This document shows, piece after piece, positions 1 through 5,415 of a stretch of DNA of 8,148 bases. The stretch comes from Acidobacteriota bacterium (GTDB lineage Bacteria; Acidobacteriota; Vicinamibacteria; Vicinamibacterales; Vicinamibacteraceae). Under the pieces are notes generated by a model. That model was not told the DNA's origin. It saw only the letters and a program-made list of their open reading frames with translations, and searched no databases. The stretch is from contig JAEZDP010000366.1 in the NCBI GenBank assembly GCA_023418055.1, positions 1 to 8,148 of the forward strand. The letters run 5' to 3'. A program made the translations under genes and the position numbers. How positions within the stretch are numbered: position 1 is the first letter of the stretch; each line of letters starts with the position of its first letter.

Positions 1-23
1 CCGGGCCCCGCCCGCACCAGCCA

Positions 24-1130
24 TCAGCCTGCCGCGGCCGTCTCGCGCGGACGGTCACGGGCGTCGCGCGGATCGGCGGCAGGAGGAGGCGCCGGGGCGT
101 CGGCCGGCAGCAGGTCGTCGCCGGCCAGCAGGCGATCGGCGATCCAGCCGTGCGCGGTCGGGTCGGTGCGCGCCAGCAACGCCTCGAGGGGCGACCGGGG
201 CGCGGCGTGTGTGGCGCGTTCCTGCATCGGCACGTAGCGTCCGTCGGCATCCCGCGGGACGAACCGGCACCAGAAGCCGAGATGCCACACAAGGAACGGC
301 TTGAACTTCTCGCGCCCGCGTTCGTCAGTTCCCCAGTGGGCGAGCCCCAGGTCGACGTACTGCCGGTAGACGGCCAGCCGCGCCTCGGGCGACTCGTCGA
401 ACGGCCTGCCGGTGGCTTCCGCAAAGATCCACGGCTTGATGAGCGCCCCGCGCGCCACCATGAGGTTCCGGCAGCCGGAGACGGCCCGTGCGCGGGCGAT
501 GTCTTCGGGATAGAGGAGATCGCCGTTGCCAATCACGGGAATCTGCACGCGCGCGGCAATCTCGCCAATCGCCTGCCAATCGGCCGCGCGACGGTACCGG
601 GCGTTACGCGTGCGTCCGTGGATGGCCAGCGCATCGGCCCCGCCGTCCTCGGCCGCTTTCGCCACGTCGAGCGCATTGAGTTCGTCGTCGTGCCAGCCGA
701 GGCGGATCTTGACCGTCACCGGAATGTGCGACACCCCGCGCTTCATCGCCTCGACCAGCATGCGCACTTTGGTCGGCCGCCGCAGCAGCGCCGATCCCAG
801 GCCGCGCCGCGTGAACTCGTCGATGGGGCAGCCGAGGTTGAGGTCCACGACGTCGGCGCCGCGCGACTCGACGAGCGCAGCACCCCACGCCAGGTCGTCC
901 GGGTGTTTGTCGGCCAGTTGCACGCCGAAGCACCGCTCGTCGGCGGCGCGCTGGATGAGCGCGAATTCACCGCGATGGCGCTGCTTGAGCCGGCGCACCA
1001 CCACCATCTCGCTCATGGTGACGTCGGCACCGAGCGCCTGGCAGAGGCGTCGATAGGGGAGGTTCGACCCCTTCGTCATCGGCGCCATCACGAGCGCTCC
1101 GGCGTCGAGGGCGTGCAGAAAGGGCGTCAC
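24..1130 (-). CDS. tRNA-dihydrouridine synthase, Dus3-like
   Basis: This is a flavin (FMN)-dependent enzyme that reduces uridine to 5,6-dihydrouridine in tRNA, using NADPH; it is expected in the cytoplasm. The 368-residue protein shows the Dus TIM-barrel hallmarks: an N-terminal MAPMTKGSNLPYRRLC segment (15-30), NLGCP with the presumed catalytic acid Cys101, VKIRLGW (140-146), HGRTR (171-175), GNGD (201-204) and ARGALIKPW (226-234). The sequence around GCPID, ARGALIKPW, GLAHWG (262-267) and FWCRFVP (286-292) resembles, from memory, eukaryotic Dus3 rather than DusA/B/C. The Dus3 CCCH zinc fingers are absent. The last 30 or so residues are Pro/Ala/Arg-rich and probably disordered. The start is GTG: no other in-frame start lies just upstream, and a TATCAT box ends 7 nt before it, so the mRNA may be leaderless. 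It is divergent from the STAS gene. Dus family membership is secure; the Dus3 subtype is likely; the target uridine is unknown. Confidence 0.93.
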   Translation of the reverse strand: MTPFLHALDAGALVMAPMTKGSNLPYRRLCQALGADVTMSEMVVVRRLKQRHRGEFALIQRAADERCFGVQLADKHPDDLAWGAALVESRGADVVDLNLGCPIDEFTRRGLGSALLRRPTKVRMLVEAMKRGVSHIPVTVKIRLGWHDDELNALDVAKAAEDGGADALAIHGRTRNARYRRAADWQAIGEIAARVQIPVIGNGDLLYPEDIARARAVSGCRNLMVARGALIKPWIFAEATGRPFDESPEARLAVYRQYVDLGLAHWGTDERGREKFKPFLVWHLGFWCRFVPRDADGRYVPMQERATHAAPRSPLEALLARTDPTAHGWIADRLLAGDDLLPADAPAPPPAADPRDARDRPRETAAAG

Positions 1131-1137
1131 GGCCCTT

Positions 1138-1143
1138 ATGATA
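1138..1143 (-). promoter_or_regulatory. Putative -10 box of the dihydrouridine synthase gene
   Basis: TATCAT on the minus strand fits the TAnnnT -10 pattern and ends 7 nt before the GTG start. Transcription would therefore begin at or next to the start codon, giving a leaderless mRNA. No convincing -35 box was seen. This is inferred from spacing and from similar boxes at three other starts in the window. Confidence 0.45.
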
Positions 1144-1180
1144 GCCGTCCCGGTGATGGTCGGGCCGACAGCTTTGCGGC

Positions 1181-1186
1181 TACACT
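1181..1186 (+). promoter_or_regulatory. Putative -10 box of the rsbV-rsbW-rsbU-like operon
   Basis: TACACT fits TAnnnT and lies 25 nt before the STAS gene ATG. This leaves room for a short leader that contains a GAGGAG ribosome binding site. No clear -35 box was found at the usual distance, so an alternative sigma factor or a -10-dominated promoter is possible. Confidence 0.4.
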
Positions 1187-1200
1187 ACGGCCATTCGGAC

Positions 1201-1206
1201 GAGGAG
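1201..1206 (+). promoter_or_regulatory. Ribosome binding site of the STAS gene
   Basis: GAGGAG is located 5 nt before the ATG at 1212. It is the strongest Shine-Dalgarno sequence in the window and fixes the start of the STAS gene, although the reading frame stays open far upstream across the antisense of the dihydrouridine synthase gene. Confidence 0.75.
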
Positions 1207-1211
1207 TATTG

Positions 1212-1580
1212 ATGCCTCACCCGTTCAAGGTGCATCGGTCGTCGGAAGGAGACATCGTGGTGCTGCATCTCGAGGGGTTCCTCGATGCGCACACCGCGCC
1301 GATCTTCGAACAGGCGATCCAGACGGAACTCGACGCCGGCCATGTCCGGCTGGTCGTGTCCGGCGAGAAGTTGACCTACATCTCGTCGGCAGGCCTCGGG
1401 GTGTTCATGGGGTTCATCGAGCAGATCCGCGAGCAGGGCGGCGACCTCAAGATCTGCGGCCTGACCCCCAAAGTCCTTCAGATCTTCGAGATTCTGGGCT
1501 TCCATGCCATCTACGACATGGTCGACAGCGTGCCCGACGCGATTCAGCGCTTCGCAGAAGTTCCGACGCGGGAAGCCTGA
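1212..1580 (+). CDS. STAS-domain anti-sigma factor antagonist (RsbV/SpoIIAA-like)
   Basis: This 122-residue protein is a single STAS domain. In partner switching, the unphosphorylated form binds the cognate anti-sigma kinase and so frees a sigma factor or other target; phosphorylation by the kinase inactivates it. The N-terminal strand with LEGFLDAHTAP (20-30) matches the 'G-LD-T' signature of the family. The phosphorylation loop is LTYISSAGLGVFMG (54-67). Aligned with SpoIIAA (DSSGLG), Ser59 is the predicted phosphoacceptor; the Asp usually before it is Ser58 here, a variant I recall from other STAS proteins. The length is normal. The ATG is fixed by GAGGAG five bases upstream. The stop is followed after one base by the kinase start, so the genes are likely co-transcribed and translationally coupled. 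The domain call is secure; the actual regulated target is unknown because no sigma factor is nearby. Confidence 0.93.
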   Translation: MPHPFKVHRSSEGDIVVLHLEGFLDAHTAPIFEQAIQTELDAGHVRLVVSGEKLTYISSAGLGVFMGFIEQIREQGGDLKICGLTPKVLQIFEILGFHAIYDMVDSVPDAIQRFAEVPTREA

Positions 1581-1581
1581 C

Positions 1582-2013
1582 ATGACCTCGCTCGAGCGGA
1601 CCTTCACCCTGCATGTGCCCTCGGCGACCGAGAATCTGGCCCTCATTCGCGACTTCGTCGCGAACATCGGCGCACAAGCCGGTCTGGTCGATGACGACGT
1701 CGCCAAACTCGAGCTGGCGGTGGACGAGGCCTGCGCCAACGTGATGGAGCACGCGCACGGCTACGACAGCAACAAGGCCGTCACCATCCGTGCCACCTTC
1801 GACGCCGTCACGTTGCGTATCGAGGTCGTCGACGAAGGTGAAGGCTTCGACCCTACGCAGGTGCCCACCGCGCCGGTCGAGGAACTCGTCCACGATCGTC
1901 GCACCGGCGGGCTCGGCCTCCGCGTGATGCGATCGCTGATGGACGAGGTCTCCTACGAAATCGTCCCGGGCGAGCGCAACCGCCTGCGCCTGCTCAAGCG
2001 CATCCAGAAGTAG
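1582..2013 (+). CDS. Serine-protein kinase/anti-sigma factor, HATPase_c_2 (RsbW-like)
   Basis: This 143-residue GHKL-fold ATPase is of the RsbW/SpoIIAB type. Such proteins bind and inhibit a sigma factor and phosphorylate the partner STAS protein on serine. The N box is ELAVDEACANVMEHAHG (44-60), with Glu49 as the probable general base and Asn53 as the Mg-binding residue. The G1 box is DEGEGFDP (84-91) and the G2 region is TGGLGLRVM (108-116). The start is ATG at 1582, preceded by GGAAG with a 6-nt gap; an in-frame ATG at 1504 would lie inside the STAS gene and is not needed by homology. The end is a TAG. The downstream phosphatase starts 6 nt later in the same reading frame, so readthrough of this TAG would create a kinase-phosphatase fusion. 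The family is secure; whether it inhibits a sigma factor or acts on another target cannot be told. Confidence 0.92.
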   Translation: MTSLERTFTLHVPSATENLALIRDFVANIGAQAGLVDDDVAKLELAVDEACANVMEHAHGYDSNKAVTIRATFDAVTLRIEVVDEGEGFDPTQVPTAPVEELVHDRRTGGLGLRVMRSLMDEVSYEIVPGERNRLRLLKRIQK

Positions 2014-2019
2014 GCCGTC

Positions 2020-3612
2020 GTGGCACCTGCCTCGGCCTCCCGCCTGGAATCGCTGCTCGAATCCGCGCAGCTGCTGCACGCCTCCCTCAACCTCGACGAC
2101 CTCCTCAGTCACCTCCTGCGCACCGTCATGGGACGGTTGCTGGTCACCCGTGCCGTCATTGCCATCGACGACGGCGCCGGCTTGCGCGTGGGCATGGCGC
2201 GTGGGCTGCCCGACTGCAAGCCCGGTAAGGTCTTCGACGACGAACTGGCGCGAGCCAAGGGCCTCGTCGAGCAGTTGCCCATCGGCGAGAACCCCGCCGT
2301 CGGCAAACTGGCCTTCGCCCCGCCGGGACACCGCCCGGTCGACGACGACGAACGCGAGTTCCTGAGCGCCCTGCTCGGCATTGCGGCGACGGGCATCGCC
2401 AACGCCCGTGCCCACGCCGAGGCGACGCGAGCCAATCACGAACTCGATCAGAAGATTCAGCAGCTGCGCACGCTCGTCGAACTCGGGCGGGCCTTTGCCC
2501 GCACCAACGACCCGGACGAAGTGGTACGTATCTTCGGGCTGACGCTGGCGGGGCAGTGGCTGGTGCGGCGCTGGGTGATCGTCGCCTGTCGCGAGGGCCA
2601 TGGCGAGGTGCGGCGTCAGGCGGGGGGCGCGGTGCTGCCGTCGCTCGAGGGCTTCAGGACGCAGCTCGCCGAGTGGCCCGACGCGGTGCTCGTGGACGAC
2701 ATTGCCGACGCCGAGCTGCGACAGATCTTCGTGGACCAGCGGCTGACGGTGGTGTTCCTGCTGCGCAATGCCGACGAGGTCTGTGGGCTGGCGGCACTCG
2801 GACCGCGGCCGGGCACGCAGCAGTACGAGGCCTCCGACCTCGAGATGGGGGCCGGCATGGCCGCCCAGGCGGCCGTGGCGCTCGACAACTGCTGGCTGTT
2901 TGCCGAGACGCTCGAGAAGCAGCAGATGGAGCGGGAGCTGGCCGTGGCGGCCAGCATCCAGCAGGGCCTGTTCCCGGCCGAACTGCCGGCGCTGCCGGAC
3001 TTCCTCCTGGCGGCCATGAACCGGCCCGTGCAGCAGGTGGGTGGCGACTACTACGACGCGCTGGCCCTGGCGCGCAACGACCCGCGCGACGCCCGCTGCC
3101 TGTTGTGCGTGGCCGACGTGTCGGGCAAGGGGCTGTCGGCGTCGTTGCTGATGAGCACCCTGCAGGCCACGCTCCGCGCGTTGTTCGACCATCACGTGTC
3201 GCTCTCCGAGCTGGCGCAGTCGACCAACGAGCTGCTGTTTGCCACGACGCCCGGCAACAAGTACGCCACCGCCGCGCTCGTCCTGCTCGATGGCTCGACC
3301 GGGCGCTGCCAGTACGTGGGGGCGGGGCACACCGAGTCGCTCATCGTGCGGGCCGACGGCACGCTCGAGTGGCTGGGGGCGACGGGCATCCCGCTGGGGC
3401 TCTTCCCCGACATGACCTGGGCCGAGCAGATGGTCACGCTGCAGCCAGGCGATACGCTCGTGCTGTATTCGGACGGCGTGTCGGAGGCACAGACGGCCGA
3501 CTACGAAGAGTTCGACGCCGAGCGGCTGGCCGAGGTGGTGCGGCGCGTCCGCCACGAACCGCCCGAGGCCATCATCGCGCACATCCTCGACGCGGTGGAC
3601 CGGTTCATCTAG
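2020..3612 (+). CDS. GAF-GAF-PP2C (SpoIIE/RsbU-like) serine phosphatase, cut by in-frame TAG
   Basis: The product would dephosphorylate the STAS protein and so activate the partner switch. The 530 residues hold two regions resembling degenerate GAF sensor domains (about 10-135 and 150-295), a helical linker with AVAASIQQGLFP (309-319), and a SpoIIE-type PP2C domain. Visible PP2C motifs are GGDYYD (341-346), DVSGKG (366-371), GAGHTE (434-439) and YSDGVSEA (483-490). The frame ends at TAG 3610-3612 right after VDRFI, before the final motif with the DD-x-T metal-binding aspartate. That motif is encoded intact after the TAG. As it stands the phosphatase lacks a catalytic element and is probably inactive unless the TAG is read through or is an error. 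The start is GTG, with AGTAGG overlapping the kinase stop at 5-nt spacing, which suggests translational coupling. There is no signal peptide or membrane segment. The domain call is secure; the functional state is uncertain. Confidence 0.9.
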   Translation: MAPASASRLESLLESAQLLHASLNLDDLLSHLLRTVMGRLLVTRAVIAIDDGAGLRVGMARGLPDCKPGKVFDDELARAKGLVEQLPIGENPAVGKLAFAPPGHRPVDDDEREFLSALLGIAATGIANARAHAEATRANHELDQKIQQLRTLVELGRAFARTNDPDEVVRIFGLTLAGQWLVRRWVIVACREGHGEVRRQAGGAVLPSLEGFRTQLAEWPDAVLVDDIADAELRQIFVDQRLTVVFLLRNADEVCGLAALGPRPGTQQYEASDLEMGAGMAAQAAVALDNCWLFAETLEKQQMERELAVAASIQQGLFPAELPALPDFLLAAMNRPVQQVGGDYYDALALARNDPRDARCLLCVADVSGKGLSASLLMSTLQATLRALFDHHVSLSELAQSTNELLFATTPGNKYATAALVLLDGSTGRCQYVGAGHTESLIVRADGTLEWLGATGIPLGLFPDMTWAEQMVTLQPGDTLVLYSDGVSEAQTADYEEFDAERLAEVVRRVRHEPPEAIIAHILDAVDRFI

Positions 3613-3684
3613 GGCGCGCCCCAGTTCGACGACATCACGCTGATGGTGCTGCAGCGGGCCGACACTCTGATGCCTGATGCCTGA
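3613..3684 (+). pseudogene. Detached C-terminal end of the PP2C phosphatase
   Basis: Immediately after the TAG, in the same frame, 23 codons run to a TGA at 3682-3684. The first part reads GAPQFDDITLMVLQR, which is the canonical last strand of SpoIIE/RsbU-type PP2C domains and includes the metal-binding DD-x-T motif. The last residues (LMPDA) are encoded by the heptamer array, so the original stop may have lain elsewhere or been overwritten by the repeat. There is no start codon suited to separate translation. The conservation up to codon 545 or so suggests that only the single TAG codon is aberrant. A change from CAG, GAG, AAG, TGG or TAC would each explain it. Confidence 0.8.
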
Positions 3685-3755
3685 TGCCTGATGCCTGTCA
3701 TGCCTCATGCCTCATGCCTCATGCCTGAAGTCTGAAGCCTGTCATGCCTCATGCG
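3668..3755 (+). repeat. Bipartite heptanucleotide tandem array
   Basis: Four perfect TGATGCC units (3668-3695) are followed by TG, then four perfect TCATGCC units (3698-3725). A degenerate tail follows, with GAAG-containing variants, another TCATGCC and a TCATGCG (3726-3755). It sits between the convergent phosphatase and yajQ genes. Because 7 is not divisible by 3, four units of TGATGCC put a TGA in all three plus-strand frames, and four units of TCATGCC (GGCATGA on the other strand) put a TGA in all three minus-strand frames. The array overlaps the final codons of the phosphatase frame. Function unknown. Confidence 0.9.
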
Positions 3756-3797
3756 TGTAGCGCGAAGCGCGACGCCTGATGCTGCGGACGCCTGCGC

Positions 3798-4301
3798 TCA
3801 GCTCCGGTAGTTGCCAAACTGCAGTTCGATGCCGAAGTCGTGGCTGCGCAGCCGCTGGATGGCATCCTGCAGGTCGTCCTTGGAGTTGGAGGTCACGCGC
3901 ACCTGGTCGGCCTGGATCGTGGCCTGCACCTTCTTGAGGCCCGCATCCTTGAGGTACTTCACAATCGCCTTGGCCGTGTCGGTGGGGATGCCCTGCTGCA
4001 GCGAGATGACGCGCTTCACGCTGCTGCCGGCCGCGGCTTCGGGCTCGCCGAGCGTGAGGTTCTTCACGGGCACGCCGCGTTTGATCATTTTCGACTGCAG
4101 GATGTCCCACACCGCCTTCACGCGGTAGTCGTCATCGGCGTGCAGCACGATCGTGCTGTCGGCCTTCTTGAAGTCGATCTCGATGTGCGCGCCCTTGAAG
4201 TCGTAGCGCTGCGCGACCTCCTTGGTGGCCTGATTGACGGCGTTGTCGACCTCCTGCAGGTCGACGCTCGAGGTGATGTCGAACGATGCGGCAGCAGCCA
4301 T
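3798..4301 (-). CDS. yajQ: YajQ family cyclic-di-GMP/nucleotide-binding protein
   Basis: This 167-residue protein matches the YajQ (UPF0234) family in length and across its whole sequence. It shows SFDITSSVDLQEVDNAVNQA near the N-terminus, RYDFKG, a VKAVWDILQSKMIKRGV segment, the QQGIPTDTAKAIVKYLKD helix, QADQVRVTSNSKDDLQ, and the family ending FGNYRS (FKNFRD in E. coli). The family has two ferredoxin-like halves and binds nucleotides. One Xanthomonas member is a c-di-GMP effector that acts with a transcription regulator; the exact role here is unknown. The ATG at 4299-4301 gives the family's usual N-terminus; an upstream in-frame ATG at 4460 would translate through a repeat array and is rejected. 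No Shine-Dalgarno sequence is present, but a TACGAT box lies 6 nt before the ATG, consistent with a leaderless mRNA. It is convergent with the phosphatase operon. Confidence 0.95.
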   Translation of the reverse strand: MAAAASFDITSSVDLQEVDNAVNQATKEVAQRYDFKGAHIEIDFKKADSTIVLHADDDYRVKAVWDILQSKMIKRGVPVKNLTLGEPEAAAGSSVKRVISLQQGIPTDTAKAIVKYLKDAGLKKVQATIQADQVRVTSNSKDDLQDAIQRLRSHDFGIELQFGNYRS

Positions 4302-4307
4302 GGTTCG

Positions 4308-4313
4308 ATCGTA
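4308..4313 (-). promoter_or_regulatory. Putative -10 box of yajQ
   Basis: TACGAT on the minus strand ends 6 nt before the yajQ ATG. With no Shine-Dalgarno sequence present, the spacing suggests transcription starting at the A of the start codon. This is the same hexamer, at similar distance, as found before the CoA-transferase gene. Confidence 0.5.
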
Positions 4314-4348
4314 GTCGGGGCCGGGAGCGGCCGCAAGCGGCAGGGAAG

Positions 4349-4403
4349 ACGCCGACGCCGGACGCCATACGCCGTACGCCATACGCCTTACGCCGGACGC
4401 CCG
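4349..4403 (-). repeat. Heptanucleotide array, GGCGTNN units
   Basis: Read on the minus strand, units of GGCGT plus two variable bases (CC, AA, AT, AC, AT, CC, CG) follow one another in 7-nt phase. The array begins about 8 nt after the reductase stop codon and ends about 47 nt before the yajQ start. It is more degenerate than the array at 3668-3755. Both arrays share a GGC-R-T core when read on the minus strand, suggesting one repeat type or one generating process. Confidence 0.8.
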
Positions 4404-4410
4404 GCAGCAG

Positions 4411-5394
4411 CTACCAGCGCTGATGCACGTGCCCACGCACGTGCTCGTCGTAGGCCGCACGGATGGCGGCCATGACGTCAGGTGTCAACGGCGGGGCGTC
4501 TGCGGCCGACACGTTCTCGTCCACTTGCGCCGGCGTCCGTCCGCCGGGAATGGCGCAGGTGATCTCGGGCGCCATCAGGATCCATCGCAGCGCGAACTGG
4601 GTCAGCGTCATGCCGGCCGGCACGAGCGGCCGCAGCGTCTCGACCACCGACAGGCCCGTCTCGTAGTCGAGCCCCGAGAACGTCTCGCCCCTGTCGAAGG
4701 CTTCGCCCTGTCGATTGAAGGCCCGGTGGTCGTCGTCGGCAAAGGTCGAACGCCTCGTCAGCTTGCCGGTGAGCATGCCCGATGAGAGCGGGAGGCGTGC
4801 CAGAATCCCCACCCCGCGACGCGCAGCTTCGCGGAAGAAGAGATCGGCAGGCCGCTGACGAAAGATGTTGTAGATGATCTGCACGGAGGCCACGCCTGGG
4901 TATTCGATGGCCTTGAGTGCTTCCTCGACACGCTCGACGCTCACGCCGTACGCGCGCACCTTGCCGGCCTCGACGAGCGCATCCATGACCTCGAACACCT
5001 CGGGGCGGTAGTAGACGTCGGTCGGCGGGCAGTGCAACTGCACGAGGTCGAGCGCGTCGACGTCGAGGTTGCGGAGGCTCCGGTCGACGAAGCCCGTGAG
5101 GTTGGCGGCGGTATAGCCGTCGGCCACGTGCGGCTGGAGTCGACGCCCGGCCTTGGTCGCGACGATGAAGGGCTCCGAGCGTTCGCGACGCAAGCGGGCG
5201 AGCAGGCGCTCGCTGCGACCGTCGCCGTACACGTCGGCCGTGTCGAAGAAGGTGACGCCGCGATCGAGCGTGCGATGCAAAGTCTGCATCGACACGTCGT
5301 CGTCCGCCTCACCCCACGACCCGCCGATGGCCCAGGCCCCGAAGCTGACGGTGGAAACCGAGTAGCCTGTCTTGCCGAGCACGCGATACTGCAT
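4411..5394 (-). CDS. Aldo/keto reductase
   Basis: This is an NADPH-dependent oxidoreductase of the AKR superfamily, expected to be soluble and to reduce aldehydes or ketones; the substrate cannot be told. The 327-residue protein has the classic start MQYRVLGKTGYSVSTVSFGAW in two adjoining pieces, then FFDTADVYG with Asp51 and Tyr56, IVATKAG with Lys81, and LVQLHCPP with His121, which complete the Asp-Tyr-Lys-His catalytic tetrad. The C-terminal cofactor site is IPGGRTPAQVDEN (282-294). The length is typical. An ATG at 5406 adds four residues, but the start at 5394 fits family alignments and has a TATGCT box 7 nt upstream. It follows the large secreted protein gene by 21 nt (9 nt with the longer start), so the pair may be co-transcribed. 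It ends in TAG at the expected family length, which argues that TAG is a normal stop in this genome. Confidence 0.93.
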   Translation of the reverse strand: MQYRVLGKTGYSVSTVSFGAWAIGGSWGEADDDVSMQTLHRTLDRGVTFFDTADVYGDGRSERLLARLRRERSEPFIVATKAGRRLQPHVADGYTAANLTGFVDRSLRNLDVDALDLVQLHCPPTDVYYRPEVFEVMDALVEAGKVRAYGVSVERVEEALKAIEYPGVASVQIIYNIFRQRPADLFFREAARRGVGILARLPLSSGMLTGKLTRRSTFADDDHRAFNRQGEAFDRGETFSGLDYETGLSVVETLRPLVPAGMTLTQFALRWILMAPEITCAIPGGRTPAQVDENVSAADAPPLTPDVMAAIRAAYDEHVRGHVHQRW

Positions 5395-5401
5395 GCCCGC
5401 A

Positions 5402-5407
5402 AGCATA
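5402..5407 (-). promoter_or_regulatory. Putative -10 box of the aldo/keto reductase gene
   Basis: TATGCT on the minus strand ends 7 nt before the preferred ATG at 5394 and overlaps the alternative ATG at 5406. It suggests a leaderless transcript in addition to any read-through from the upstream gene. No Shine-Dalgarno sequence is visible for either start. Confidence 0.4.
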
Positions 5408-5415
5408 ACGTGAGG

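Noticed and set aside
150..1211. In-frame upstream extension of the STAS gene
   Set aside because: It lies antisense to the dihydrouridine synthase gene, and a strong GAGGAG site fixes the start at 1212.
1504..1581. Earlier ATG for the kinase
   Set aside because: It would overlap the STAS gene and adds residues without family similarity; the ATG at 1582 has a ribosome binding site.
3613..3620. Palindrome GGCGCGCC right after the in-frame TAG
   Set aside because: It is expected in GC-rich coding DNA and encodes conserved residues of the PP2C tail, so no separate role is indicated.
1447..3708. Long minus-strand open frame (753 codons) opposite the partner-switching operon
   Set aside because: It is His/Arg/Gln-rich low-complexity sequence with no family motifs, and it mirrors the codon pattern of well-supported plus-strand genes. 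Such shadow frames are common in GC-rich DNA.
3756..3780. Possible terminator hairpin (CGCG-AAG-CGCG) between the convergent genes
   Set aside because: The stem is only four base pairs and no T-run follows on either strand.
2011..4413. Genome-wide reassignment of TAG to a sense codon
   Set aside because: The reductase ends in TAG at the expected family length, followed by repeat sequence, and the kinase TAG is at the expected end. TAG therefore looks like a normal stop.
4302..4460. Upstream extension of yajQ
   Set aside because: It translates the heptamer array and adds 53 residues that YajQ proteins lack; the frame is open only because the repeat has no stop in it.
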